Below the pieces are notes generated by a model, which did no database searches, was not told the DNA's origin, and worked only from the letters and a program-made list of their open reading frames with translations. From NCBI GenBank assembly GCA_036574075.1, contig JAINCN010000064.1, positions 1-43,195 of the forward strand: a stretch of 43,195 bases of DNA, read 5' to 3'. Below are positions 1-7,794 of the stretch, piece by piece. This DNA comes from Deltaproteobacteria bacterium. GTDB lineage: Bacteria; Desulfobacterota; Dissulfuribacteria; Dissulfuribacterales; UBA5754. How positions within the stretch are numbered: the stretch's first letter is position 1; each line of letters opens with the position of its first letter. Made by a program: the position numbers and the translations under genes.

Positions 1-146
1 GCTCTCTTAATGTAGGGAGAATAAATCGCCATGTAGTCGTCTATCCCGAAAAATACATTCTCTGTTTCCATGGAGAATGCATATCACAGCCTCCATGATT
101 GTGCAAGATTTATCTGTCGGAGTAGAAATAGTTCGAGCATAACAAT

Positions 147-180
147 TCCGCCCTTCCCGCTAATAAAGGGGAGGGGCGGA
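147..180 (+). other. Strong hairpin upstream of dfx
   Basis: The sequence at 147-158 pairs with 169-180 in a 12-bp stem (one G-T wobble) around a 10-nt AT-rich loop. It ends 23 nt before the dfx start. No T-run follows, so it is not a textbook intrinsic terminator. It may be a 5' leader structure of the dfx mRNA or the end of an upstream transcript. The rest of 1-203 shows no gene that I can support. Confidence 0.4.
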
Positions 181-203
181 AATCTGAAAAAAGGAGAAAG
201 GAC

Positions 204-578
204 ATGACAAAACGGCTTCAGGTCTACAAGTGCGAGGTCTGTGGAAACATGGTGGAGATGGTCCATGATGGGGTCGGCCAGCTGGTCTGTTGCGGCCAGC
301 CCATGAAGCTCATGGAGGAAAACACCGTGGACGCGGCCAAGGAGAAGCACGTCCCGGTGGTCGAGAAGACGGCGGCAGGTCTCCTCGTCAAGGTGGGAAG
401 TGTTGCTCACCCCATGGAGGAGAAGCATTACATCGAGTGGATCGAGGTCATTGCGGACGGCAAGGCCTACAGGCAGTTTCTGAAGCCCGGAGACAAGCCA
501 GAGGCCCTATTCTGCATCGAGGCCGCAACAATCACCGCCCGTGAATACTGCAACCTCCACGGGCTCTGGAAAGGATAA
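204..578 (+). CDS. dfx: Desulfoferrodoxin (superoxide reductase)
   Basis: Reduces superoxide to hydrogen peroxide in the cytoplasm using electrons from rubredoxin, without making oxygen. The 124 residues match the two-domain (2Fe) form. The N-terminal desulforedoxin-like domain has its iron ligands at C10, C13, C29 and C30. The catalytic domain has H49, H69, H75, C116 and H119, with the active-site pair E47-K48, the same numbering as the Desulfovibrio enzymes. The ATG is preceded by an AAAGGAGAAAGGAC ribosome site. It is the first gene of an oxygen-defence cluster: ferritin starts 7 nt after its stop and rubredoxin, its usual electron donor, follows. The assignment is firm. Confidence 0.97.
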   Translation: MTKRLQVYKCEVCGNMVEMVHDGVGQLVCCGQPMKLMEENTVDAAKEKHVPVVEKTAAGLLVKVGSVAHPMEEKHYIEWIEVIADGKAYRQFLKPGDKPEALFCIEAATITAREYCNLHGLWKG

Positions 579-585
579 AAAGGCC

Positions 586-1110
586 ATGCTTTCGAAATCG
601 ATAGAAGAGGCACTGAACAGGCAGCTCAACTGGGAACTCTACTCCTCTTACGTCTATTATTCCATGGCGGCCTATTTCGATTCCATCGATCTGGCCGGCG
701 CATCCCAATGGATGAAGAGCCAGACACAGGAAGAGCTCCTCCATGCCACCAAGTTCTACGATTACATCGTCGAGCGTGGAGGACGGGTGGTCATGGACGC
801 GATCCCCGCTCCAAAAACCGAGTGGGCATCCCCGCTTGAGGCCTTTGAGGACGCCCTCCATCACGAGGAGGACGTGACCCGGAGGATCAACGACATCATG
901 AACCTTGCCGTTTCTGAAAGGGATCACGCCACCCAGATCTTCCTCCAGTGGTTCATCTCCGAACAGGTGGAGGAGGAGGCCTCGGTGAACGCCGTTGTCC
1001 AGAAGCTCAAACTGGCCGGCGGCTCCCCCGGCGGTCTTTTCATGATCGACAGGGAGCTCGCGGCAAGGCCCTTGGTATTCCAGCGGCCGGCAGCGAGCCA
1101 GGCGGACTGA
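586..1110 (+). CDS. ftn: Ferritin, non-haem (FtnA-like)
   Basis: Iron-storage protein that oxidises Fe(II) and holds it as a ferric mineral, lowering the risk of Fenton chemistry. The 174 residues carry the ferroxidase ligands in the same numbering as E. coli FtnA: E17, E50, H53, E94, Q127 and E130. The frame is open upstream to a GTG at 541 inside dfx, but the ATG at 586 is chosen because a GGAT-type ribosome site precedes it and the protein then begins where ferritins begin. The gene lies 7 nt after dfx and is probably co-transcribed with it. The C-terminal tail (RPLVFQRPAASQAD) is slightly longer than usual. Confidence 0.93.
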   Translation: MLSKSIEEALNRQLNWELYSSYVYYSMAAYFDSIDLAGASQWMKSQTQEELLHATKFYDYIVERGGRVVMDAIPAPKTEWASPLEAFEDALHHEEDVTRRINDIMNLAVSERDHATQIFLQWFISEQVEEEASVNAVVQKLKLAGGSPGGLFMIDRELAARPLVFQRPAASQAD

Positions 1111-1174
1111 TGCTTAGATAATCGGGAAAGATCTTCTCACCACAAAGGACACAGAATTTACAGCGAACACCAAC

Positions 1175-1198
1175 GGGCGCGGCAAATTGCCCGCGCCC
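1175..1198 (+). other. GC-rich hairpin between ferritin and rubredoxin
   Basis: GGGCGCGG (1175-1182) pairs with CCGCGCCC (1191-1198) around an 8-nt loop. It lies 27 nt before the rubredoxin start. There is no T-tract, so full termination is doubtful. It may act as a partial terminator or as an mRNA end separating dfx-ftn from the following genes. Confidence 0.4.
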
Positions 1199-1225
1199 GG
1201 ACTTCTACATGAATGAGGAGAAGCC

Positions 1226-1384
1226 ATGCAAAAGTATAAGTGCACCATCTGCGGGTATGTTTACGATCCGGCCCAGGGGGACCCTGCAAACGGCGTGAAG
1301 CCCGGGACCTCCTTTGAAGACCTTCCTTCGGGCTGGTCGTGTCCTGTCTGCGGCGCCACCAAAGACCAGTTCGAGCCCGTCTGA
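1226..1384 (+). CDS. rub: Rubredoxin
   Basis: Small one-electron carrier with a single Fe(SCys)4 site. The 52 residues hold both knuckles, CTICG near residue 6 and CPVCG near residue 39, and the conserved core [10 protein letters not shown]...[15 protein letters not shown], so it is a standard full-length rubredoxin. The start has a GAGGAGAAGCC ribosome site just upstream. It lies between superoxide reductase and FprA (rubredoxin:oxygen oxidoreductase), the two enzymes that rubredoxin classically feeds. That setting supports a role as their shared electron donor. Confidence 0.97.
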   Translation: MQKYKCTICGYVYDPAQGDPANGVKPGTSFEDLPSGWSCPVCGATKDQFEPV

Positions 1385-1399
1385 TCCGGGAGGCCGGGC

Positions 1400-1747
1400 A
1401 TGAAACAGGTTGTCATTTTCGCATTCAGGGGGGATCCCCTCTGCTTTGTCCACGTGCTCTTGAACGCCCTCGATCTGGCGGAAAAGGGCCTCGGCGGCAG
1501 GATCGTCATCGAGGGGGAGGCGACGCGTCTCGTCCCCGAGATGTCCCAGCCCGGACATTTCCTCCACGCCCTTTACGGGTCGGTCAAGGAAAAGGGCCTG
1601 ATCGATGCGGTCTGCAAGGCGTGCTCCACGAAGATGGGTGTCCTTGATGCCGTCGAGCGGGAGGGGCTTCCCATCGAGGCCGGAATGTCTGGCCATCCGG
1701 CCATGTCACGATACGAGCAGGAAGGCTGTGAAATAGTAGTCATGTAA
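1400..1747 (+). CDS. DsrE-like small protein
   Basis: A 115-residue soluble protein with the alternating strand/helix pattern of the DsrE/DsrF-like fold: it opens with KQVVIFAFRG and contains GGRIVIEGEATRLVPEM. Cysteines occur at about residues 15, 72, 75 and 109; the CKAC pair near residue 72 is notable. Family members bind or pass sulfane sulfur or act as small accessory proteins, and many have no known role. It starts 15 nt after rubredoxin with a GGGAGGCC ribosome site, so it is likely co-expressed with the redox proteins. The fold is fairly sure. A role in persulfide handling is only a guess. Confidence 0.7.
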   Translation: MKQVVIFAFRGDPLCFVHVLLNALDLAEKGLGGRIVIEGEATRLVPEMSQPGHFLHALYGSVKEKGLIDAVCKACSTKMGVLDAVEREGLPIEAGMSGHPAMSRYEQEGCEIVVM

Positions 1748-1870
1748 TGGGTACATAGCCAAGCAGGAAGGATCGATCCAATCGGAACCCGTGGAACCCA
1801 TAGGGTGCGATGGGTAACAATCTCCACCGTTAACAACACGATTACACGTTAATAGAACATGGAGAAGAAA

Positions 1871-3070
1871 ATGAAGACAGTCGAGGTAAAAAAGGACATC
1901 TACTGGGTGGGCGCCGTGGATTGGACCATCAGGGATTTTCACGGATACTCCACGTACAAGGGGACGACATACAATTCGTTTCTCATGCTGGACGAAAAGG
2001 TCGTTCTTTTCGACACGGTCAAACACGACAAAGTGGATCAGCTCCTTGCAAGAATCCGGGAGATCATCGATCCGTCCAGGATCGACTTCATCGTAGTTAA
2101 TCACGTGGAGATGGATCACTCGGGCGGGCTCTGCAAGGTGATTGACGTGGTGAAACCCGAAAAGATCATCTGCTCTACCATGGGCAAGAAGGCCCTACTC
2201 GAGCACTTCCACCGGGAGGACTGGCCTTATGAGGTGGCTGCGTCCGGCCAGACCATGAGTATGGGAAGGCGTTCTGTCCAGTTTATCGAGACGCGCATGC
2301 TCCACTGGCCGGACAGCATGTTCTCCTATATCCCCGAGGAAAAGCTACTCATTTCAAGCGATGCCTTCGGCGAACACTGGGCGACGAGCGAACGATTCGA
2401 CGACGAGGTGGACTTCTCCGAGCTCATGGCGCATAACGCCAAATATTATGCCAACATCCTCCTTCTCTATTCACCGCTTGTTCAAAAACTCCTTCAGAAG
2501 GTCAAGGAGATGGGCCTCGAGATCGACACCATCGCCCCGGACCACGGGCTCATCAAGCGCGCCCATGTGGGCGACATCCTTGCCGCATATGACGCCTGGT
2601 CCCGCCATGAGGCCAGGAAAAAGGCCATCGTGGTTTACGACACCATGTGGCACAGCACGGAGCTCATGGCCAAGGCGGTCGCGGACGGCCTCAATCGTGA
2701 GGGAGTGAGCGTCAACATGCTCGACCTCCAGGTGAATCACCGCAGTGACATCATGACCGAGGTCCTGGATGCCAAGGCCATCCTCCTCGGTTCTCCGACC
2801 CTCAACAACGGAATGCTCCCACGCATGGCCGGATTCCTCGCCTACATGAAGGGACTCAAGCCCGCGAACAAGATCGGCGCGGCCTTCGGTTCGTATGGGT
2901 GGAGCGGGGAGGCGGTAAAGCTCATGAACGAGGTGATGGCGGATCTCAAGTTCACCTTGCCAGAACCCGGAATCCGGGTGAAATACGTCCCCACCGAGTC
3001 CGATCTCAGGGAATGCACCGAGATGGGAAGAAGAATCGGCCGGGCCGTGAACGAAGCGCTCGGAAGCTGA
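1871..3070 (+). CDS. fprA: A-type flavoprotein FprA (rubredoxin:oxygen oxidoreductase)
   Basis: Flavodiiron protein that reduces O2 (and in some members NO) with electrons from rubredoxin. The 399 residues comprise a metallo-beta-lactamase-like di-iron domain (about 1-250) with H78-x-E80-x-D82-H83 and later ligands in MLHWPDS, ISSDAFG and APDHGLI, then a flavodoxin domain (about 255-399) starting at KAIVVYDTMWHSTE. An ATG at 1859 is also in frame. The ATG at 1871 is preferred because GGAG lies 6 nt before it and the protein then starts MKTVEVKKDIYWVG as in the family. The 123-bp gap upstream could hold its own promoter. Its place in the dfx/rubredoxin cluster fits oxygen defence. Confidence 0.94.
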   Translation: MKTVEVKKDIYWVGAVDWTIRDFHGYSTYKGTTYNSFLMLDEKVVLFDTVKHDKVDQLLARIREIIDPSRIDFIVVNHVEMDHSGGLCKVIDVVKPEKIICSTMGKKALLEHFHREDWPYEVAASGQTMSMGRRSVQFIETRMLHWPDSMFSYIPEEKLLISSDAFGEHWATSERFDDEVDFSELMAHNAKYYANILLLYSPLVQKLLQKVKEMGLEIDTIAPDHGLIKRAHVGDILAAYDAWSRHEARKKAIVVYDTMWHSTELMAKAVADGLNREGVSVNMLDLQVNHRSDIMTEVLDAKAILLGSPTLNNGMLPRMAGFLAYMKGLKPANKIGAAFGSYGWSGEAVKLMNEVMADLKFTLPEPGIRVKYVPTESDLRECTEMGRRIGRAVNEALGS

Positions 3071-3088
3071 CAGCCAGGGAGAGATACC

Positions 3089-3415
3089 ATGAAGATCACC
3101 GTGGATAGAAACGTCGTCGAATTTATGCCCGAAGGTCCCCAAGAAACCGCGTCCATCGAAACCCTCTGGCGGGTTGTGGTGGACTGCGCCCGGGAAAACA
3201 AGAAGCTCGTTCCCATCGGGGAATACATCCCCTTGAAGGAGAATATCGCCCGTTTCATGATCGAGGGCATACCAGGCGGAGCAACCACTTGGTCGAACGA
3301 AGTCGCAGCCGAAGATTGCACCGTATTCTGCGCCGTGTGCAACAAGTACATGAACGTAAAGAAGGGCCACTCAATCCCTTACTGCTGTGGTCGTGTCATG
3401 GAGGCAGTTGATTGA
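3089..3415 (+). CDS. Uncharacterised protein with C-terminal desulforedoxin-like knuckle
   Basis: 108 residues. The first 75 or so show no motif I recognise. The last 30 carry C-x2-C, a 15-residue gap, then Cys-Cys-Gly (CAVCNKYMNV and YCCGRVMEA). The same C-x2-C...CCG spacing pattern forms the iron site of desulforedoxin and of the N-terminal domain of dfx in this window. It probably binds one Fe or Zn. It follows FprA by 18 nt with a GGGAGAGATACC ribosome site, so it may be an accessory redox protein of the oxygen-defence cluster. The metal knuckle is visible in the sequence. Its partner and reaction are unknown. Confidence 0.7.
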   Translation: MKITVDRNVVEFMPEGPQETASIETLWRVVVDCARENKKLVPIGEYIPLKENIARFMIEGIPGGATTWSNEVAAEDCTVFCAVCNKYMNVKKGHSIPYCCGRVMEAVD

Positions 3416-4005
3416 TCGCATGCGCTCTCAGCAATCGGCATCTTGATGAGGGCATTTCTCCGATTAGTTTTCTCCGACGGAAGATACGTGCACTTTTGGC
3501 AACGGAAAGGCCCGAGGCCGTCATCGAGGCCTTTCCCCCTTCTGGGTACCGCGGCCTTGTAAGTCCCCTCATCTCCCTTTTCTACGAGGGGGATGCCCGC
3601 ATCAGGGATGGGGCCATTGCTGCCTTCGGGTTGCTCCTTGCACGCATCGCAGACGAGGACATGGAGGCGGCCCGGGTCGTCATGAGGCGTCTCATGTGGA
3701 GTCTCAACGACGAATCAGGAGGGATCGGATGGGGCGCGCCTGTGGCCATGGGCGAGGCCATGGCGCAACACCAGGGCCTTGCAGAAGAATACGCCCCGAT
3801 CCTCCTCTCCTACATCAGGGAAGACGGGAACTATCTTGAGCTTCCCGCCCTTCGGATGGACGCCCTCAGGGGGATCGTCCGCCTCGCAGGGGCCCGGCCC
3901 CATATCCTTCGCTCGCTCGATGCGAGGAAACACATCGAGCCATGCCTTGCCTCGGAGGATCCGGAAGAAAGACGCCTTGCCGAATCGGCGCTCAGCCGAC
4001 TTTAA
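3412..4005 (+). CDS. HEAT-like helical repeat protein (DVU0298-like)
   Basis: A 197-residue, mostly helical soluble protein with repeated helix pairs such as RIRDGAIAAFGLLLARI and LRMDALRGIVRLAG, ending PEERRLAESALSRL. This is the look of HEAT or armadillo-type repeats. It resembles the conserved proteins of sulfate reducers named after DVU0298, recalled from memory. The likely start is the TTG at 3412: GGAGG lies 7 nt upstream, and it overlaps the previous stop by 4 nt, which suggests translational coupling. Such proteins usually act as binding scaffolds, and no enzymatic residue is apparent. Its 3' end overlaps the convergent gene by 4 nt. Confidence 0.6.
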   Translation: MIACALSNRHLDEGISPISFLRRKIRALLATERPEAVIEAFPPSGYRGLVSPLISLFYEGDARIRDGAIAAFGLLLARIADEDMEAARVVMRRLMWSLNDESGGIGWGAPVAMGEAMAQHQGLAEEYAPILLSYIREDGNYLELPALRMDALRGIVRLAGARPHILRSLDARKHIEPCLASEDPEERRLAESALSRL

Positions 4006-4499
4006 CGTGCCCTGTTTTCTTCAGGCGAAAGGCCTTCAAGGATCACACCGAGGGCCCGTGCCGTCTCTCCGATGACCTTGATGCATTCCCGCCGGGGACC
4101 TGATGACGGGTCGGACCGGAAGGCCTTCACCTGTTCCCGGTCCCTCCAGTCCACCCGGGCGATGTCCCGGCAGTGGATGCCTCCGTAGCGCGCAGTGATC
4201 TCGTCAAACGCCTTTACCATCCGGGCGCTCAGTCTCCACATGTCCCGATGGTCCCGGGCGGAAGGCTCCTTTTTCCCTGTAAGGACGCCGATGGCAGCGA
4301 GTGCTCCGGGAAGTGAACCGCAGACATCTCCGGAACTCCCGAGCCCCCCGCCGAAGGGGGCGAGGGATGCGATGACAAGCTGTGCCCTGTCATCGGGCAA
4401 ACCGATCTTTTCGGCGCCGACGGCGAAAACCGCCTGGCTGCAATGGAATCCCTCGTTAAAGAGTTTTTGCGCCTTTAGGGCCATGTCTTCCGGGGTCAT
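4002..4499 (-). CDS. C_GCAxxG_C_C family protein
   Basis: A 165-residue protein of the redox-linked family named for its cysteine pattern. It has FNEGFHCSQAV (C20), GGLGSSGDVCGSLPGAL (C60, in the slot of the GCAxxG signature), GIHCRDI and PRRECIKVIG. The four spaced cysteines and the glycine-rich segment are diagnostic. The family is common in anaerobes and its function is not established; metal or cluster binding has been suggested. The start ATG at 4499 follows GGAGAGACTTAAC on the minus strand. It is convergent with the helical-repeat gene and divergent from fhs, so it forms its own transcription unit. Confidence 0.8.
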   Translation of the reverse strand: MTPEDMALKAQKLFNEGFHCSQAVFAVGAEKIGLPDDRAQLVIASLAPFGGGLGSSGDVCGSLPGALAAIGVLTGKKEPSARDHRDMWRLSARMVKAFDEITARYGGIHCRDIARVDWRDREQVKAFRSDPSSGPRRECIKVIGETARALGVILEGLSPEENRAR

Positions 4500-4598
4500 G
4501 TTAAGTCTCTCCAGGATCGTATTGTGCCTTTGCAGGAGGAAACGAGTTTACGGGAAGCCCCTGTGAAGGACAAGACGCATTCTGGCCCAAAGCCACAT

Positions 4599-4712
4599 GA
4601 ATCCGCGAGATATGCAGTCAAGCATTTGATTTTACAAAATAAGCCTAGGGTATTTGTTCCGTGCGGCAAATAGCCTCCTGTCCATGGGGGCAGATTTACC
4701 GCTCACGGATTC
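4599..4712. repeat. Palindromic intergenic repeat, copy 1 (rearranged)
   Basis: Begins GAATCCGCGAG and ends CTCACGGATTC, the terminal inverted repeat shared with the copies at 29246 and 43073. The left 45 bp or so align with those copies in the forward direction. The centre (GGGTATTTGTTCCGTGCGG through CCATGGGGGCAGATTTACCG) matches their reverse complement instead, so this 114-bp copy is internally inverted and shortened. It fills much of the 340-bp gap between the C_GCAxxG protein and fhs. The rest of that gap holds only a possible fhs promoter. Confidence 0.85.
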
Positions 4713-4764
4713 AGAAAATATGAATGACAGGATGCAATATCGCAAGGAGGCGACTTTCCGGTCC

Positions 4765-4794
4765 TTGACAAGGTTTTCATCAAAACGTTACCAA
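4765..4794 (+). promoter_or_regulatory. Candidate promoter for fhs
   Basis: A perfect TTGACA lies at 4765-4770. A weak -10 candidate (TACCAA, 4789-4794) follows at 18-bp spacing, about 46 nt before the fhs start. The -35 is convincing and the -10 is poor. This is the only promoter-like site found ahead of the Wood-Ljungdahl gene run, and it sits just outside repeat copy 1. Confidence 0.35.
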
Positions 4795-4839
4795 TGTATG
4801 AAGATTCATTCAGATTACGTACATGAGGAGGGTGATTGA

Positions 4840-6603
4840 ATGAAACTCGATCCGACGAAGATGAAGGACTGGCAGATCGCCGAGGCTGCTGAGGAAAACA
4901 TGAAGACCGTCTATCAGCTCGGCGAGGAGATGGGTCTCGACAAGGAGGAACTCCTTCCGTATGGGCATTATGTGGCAAAGATCGACTACGCGAAGGTCCT
5001 CGATCGGCTCAAAGGCAGACCAAACGGAAAATACATCGACGTCACGGCCATTACCCCCACCCCTCTCGGGGAAGGGAAGAGCACGAGTTCTGTGGGGCTC
5101 ATGGAGGGGTTGGGCCTTCGCAAGAAAAAGGTCATCGGCGCCCTTCGTCAGCCGTCTGGAGGCCCGACCTTTAACATAAAAGGGAGCGCCGCAGGCGGCG
5201 GGCTTGCCCAGGTGATCCCGCTTTCCAAATTATCGCTTGGGCTCACTGGCGATATCAATGCCATCATGAACGCCCACAACCTGGGAATGGTGGCCCTGAC
5301 CGCCCGCATGCAGCACGAGGCCAACTACACGGATCAAGAGCTTGCCAAGCGGGGTCTCAAACGATTGAACATCCATCCCAAGTCCGTAGAGTTTCGCTGG
5401 GTCATCGATTTTTGTGCCCAGGCCCTGAGAAACATCACCATTGGGATAGGCGGCAAGATGGACGGATTTACCATGCAGAGCGGTTTCAACATCGCTGTGA
5501 GTTCGGAGATCATGGCCATCCTCGCCATTGCCAATGACCTCAAGGACCTTAGGGAGCGAATAGGCAAGATCGTAGTTGCCTACGACCGAAACGGGACCCC
5601 GATCACCACTGAGGACCTGGAGGTCGCTGGTGCTATGACCTCCTGGATGGTGGAGGCCGTGAACCCTAATCTCATGCAGACCATCGAGGGCCAGCCCTGC
5701 CTCATCCACGCAGGCCCATTTGCCAACATCGCCATCGGCCAGTCCTCGGTCATCGCGGATCGGGTAGGGCTCAAACTCGCTGACTACGTCGTCACCGAAA
5801 GCGGGTTCGGGGCCGATATAGGGTTCGAAAAATTCTGGAACCTGAAGTGCCGTTTCAGCGGCCTAAAGCCCAATTGCGCCGTGGTCGTGGCCACGATTCG
5901 TGCGCTCAAGTGTCACGGAGGCGCCCCCATTCCCAGGCCTGGTCGTCCCATGCCCGAGGAATACCTGACCGAGAACGTGGGCTGGGTGGAAAAGGGGACG
6001 GAAAACCTCATCCACCACATCGAGACCGTGAAGAAGGCGGGTATCAACCCAGTGGTCTGCATCAACGCCTTCTATACGGACACAAAGGACGAGATCGCGG
6101 CAGTCAGGCGTCTTTGCGAGCAGGCAGGCGCGAGGGTCGCCGTCTCTGAGCACTGGCTCAAGGGAGGCGAAGGGGCTCTGGAATTCGCGGATGCAGTAAT
6201 CGAGGCCTGCGAGGAGCCGAACGAGTTCCGTTTCCTCTATGACCTGGATGTCCCATTAAGGGAGCGCATCGAGCTAATCACCAGGGAGGTCTATGGAGGA
6301 GACGGCGTCACCTATAGCCCGGAGGCGGCGGCCAAGGCCGAGCAGATGGAAAAGGACCCGGAACTCTCCAAGCTGGGGACCTGCATGGTCAAGACCCACC
6401 TCAGCCTCTCGGACAACCCCAACTTGAAGGGGGTGCCGAAGGGATGGACATTGCACGTCCGGGATATCCTTACTTACAAGGGTGCCGGGTTCGTGGTCCC
6501 GGTGGCCGGGGCCATCAGCCTCATGCCCGGGACCGGCTCGGATCCCGCCTACCGGAGGATCGATGTGGACGTGGAGACAGGCAAGGTCAAAGGGCTCTTT
6601 TAG
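4840..6603 (+). CDS. fhs: Formate--tetrahydrofolate ligase
   Basis: Makes 10-formyl-tetrahydrofolate from formate, THF and ATP, the second step of the methyl branch of the Wood-Ljungdahl pathway. The 587 residues are about 30 longer than many homologues. The ATP-binding loop is [14 protein letters not shown] near residue 70. Further signatures are [14 protein letters not shown] followed by AAGGG, the segment [17 protein letters not shown] near residue 287, and [17 protein letters not shown]. The ATG at 4840 has a GAGGAGGGTGATTGA ribosome site. It heads the co-directional C1 gene run with folD next, separated by 220 bp containing two hairpins. Confidence 0.97.
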   Translation: MKLDPTKMKDWQIAEAAEENMKTVYQLGEEMGLDKEELLPYGHYVAKIDYAKVLDRLKGRPNGKYIDVTAITPTPLGEGKSTSSVGLMEGLGLRKKKVIGALRQPSGGPTFNIKGSAAGGGLAQVIPLSKLSLGLTGDINAIMNAHNLGMVALTARMQHEANYTDQELAKRGLKRLNIHPKSVEFRWVIDFCAQALRNITIGIGGKMDGFTMQSGFNIAVSSEIMAILAIANDLKDLRERIGKIVVAYDRNGTPITTEDLEVAGAMTSWMVEAVNPNLMQTIEGQPCLIHAGPFANIAIGQSSVIADRVGLKLADYVVTESGFGADIGFEKFWNLKCRFSGLKPNCAVVVATIRALKCHGGAPIPRPGRPMPEEYLTENVGWVEKGTENLIHHIETVKKAGINPVVCINAFYTDTKDEIAAVRRLCEQAGARVAVSEHWLKGGEGALEFADAVIEACEEPNEFRFLYDLDVPLRERIELITREVYGGDGVTYSPEAAAKAEQMEKDPELSKLGTCMVKTHLSLSDNPNLKGVPKGWTLHVRDILTYKGAGFVVPVAGAISLMPGTGSDPAYRRIDVDVETGKVKGLF

Positions 6604-6613
6604 CAAATTGTCT

Positions 6614-6656
6614 GGAGGGGGCAAAACGCCCCTCCGCCTATGGGGCAAAACGCCCC
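6614..6656 (+). other. Two tandem GGGGCAAAACGCCCC-type hairpins
   Basis: Immediately after the fhs stop, GGAGGGG (6614-6620) pairs with CCCCTCC (6629-6635), and GGGGC (6642-6646) pairs with GCCCC (6652-6656). Both have similar C-AAAA-C loops. No T-tract follows. They may slow RNA decay or cause partial termination, setting the fhs:folD ratio. The rest of the 6604-6823 gap shows only the folD ribosome site. Confidence 0.45.
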
Positions 6657-6823
6657 GGTCGTGGGGACAAAAGACCCGCCTGGGTGTCTTCACCGTCTGG
6701 TTTTCATTTAATAAAGGAAGGGCGGGTTATCTCCGAAGGGAACCTTTTCTTTTTGGCACGCATTTGGCAACACTTTAGTCTCATAACAGCAAGTCTTCGA
6801 AGGATGGAGATAGGAGGGGATAG

Positions 6824-7714
6824 ATGGCGGCAAAAATCATCAGTGGAACGGAAATAGCCAAGCAGATTCGGGAGGAGCTAAAGGCGGAGGTCGCCGAGAT
6901 GAAGTCCAGGCACAATGTGACACCTGGGCTTGTGACCATTCTTGTGGGGGAGAACCCTGCGTCGGTTTCTTATGTTACGGCCAAACAGAGGACGGCTCAT
7001 GAGCTCGGTTTTCACTCCGTCCAGGACAACCAGCCCGCCGACATCTCGGAAGACGCCTTGCTTGCCCTTATCAAACGCTATAACGAGGATCCTGCCATCC
7101 ACGGGATCCTGGTCCAGCTCCCGCTTCCAAGGCATGTGAACGAGACCAACGTCCTTTACGCCATCGACCCGGACAAGGACGTGGACGGTTTCCATCCGGT
7201 CAACGTGGGGAAGATGGTCATCGGGGAGAGGTGTTTCCTCCCGTGCACGCCCCACGGCATCCTCGAGATGCTCATTAGGTCCGGTGTCAAGACCGAGGGT
7301 GCCGAGGTGGTCGTGGTGGGCAGGAGCAACATAGTCGGGAAGCCCATTGCCAACCTCATGCTTCAGAAGCGTCCTGCCGGGGATGCGACAGTGACCATCT
7401 GTCATACCCGGACCCGGGACCTCGCCTTTCACACGCGGCGCGCGGACATATTGATCGTGGCGGCCGGACGCCCCAAGGTCGTGACCGCTGACATGGTGAA
7501 GGAAGGGGCGGTTGTGATCGACGTCGGGGTAAACAGGATCGGCCAGACCCCTGAGGGCAAGGCGATCCTTTGCGGAGACGTGGATTTTGAGACGGTCAAG
7601 GAGAAGGCCTCGGCCATCACTCCGGTTCCAGGCGGGGTCGGCCCCATGACCATCACCATGCTCATGAAAAACACGGTCCTTGCTGCCAAGATCAGCGCCG
7701 GGATTTTGACCTGA
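6824..7714 (+). CDS. folD: Methylene-THF dehydrogenase / methenyl-THF cyclohydrolase
   Basis: Bifunctional enzyme that interconverts 10-formyl-, methenyl- and methylene-tetrahydrofolate with NAD(P). It supplies the cyclohydrolase step here, since no separate fchA is seen. The 296 residues are standard length. Catalytic Y50 and K54 lie in SYVTAKQRTA, followed by QLPLPRHVN, DPDKDVDGFHPVN, the dinucleotide motif VVVGRSNIVGKPIANLM near residue 162 and the C-terminal PVPGGVGPMTITML. The start follows a strong ATAGGAGGGGATAG ribosome site. cooS begins 80 nt downstream. Confidence 0.97.
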   Translation: MAAKIISGTEIAKQIREELKAEVAEMKSRHNVTPGLVTILVGENPASVSYVTAKQRTAHELGFHSVQDNQPADISEDALLALIKRYNEDPAIHGILVQLPLPRHVNETNVLYAIDPDKDVDGFHPVNVGKMVIGERCFLPCTPHGILEMLIRSGVKTEGAEVVVVGRSNIVGKPIANLMLQKRPAGDATVTICHTRTRDLAFHTRRADILIVAAGRPKVVTADMVKEGAVVIDVGVNRIGQTPEGKAILCGDVDFETVKEKASAITPVPGGVGPMTITMLMKNTVLAAKISAGILT

Positions 7715-7794
7715 CATACGGGGGACGAAAATGGGAGGAAGATTCCCCGGATGGGACCCTCGGGGAAGATCCTTATCCAAAGGAGAAGAGACTC

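Noticed and set aside
1796-1815. Small inverted repeat ACCCAT/ATGGGT before fprA as an operator
   Set aside because: Only 6 bp with an 8-nt loop and no match to a regulator site I know; it could be chance.
2471-3370. A 299-codon minus-strand frame opposite fprA and the following gene
   Set aside because: Composition is that of an antisense shadow, and it overlaps two genes with clear family motifs or ribosome sites.
4654-4839. A 61-codon frame starting inside repeat copy 1
   Set aside because: It starts within the repeat and its sequence comes from it. Similar short frames (MFRAAN...) arise from the other copies, so it is a by-product of the repeat.
6614-6656. Intrinsic terminator after fhs
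   Set aside because: The hairpins are not followed by a T-run, so they are listed only as hairpins.
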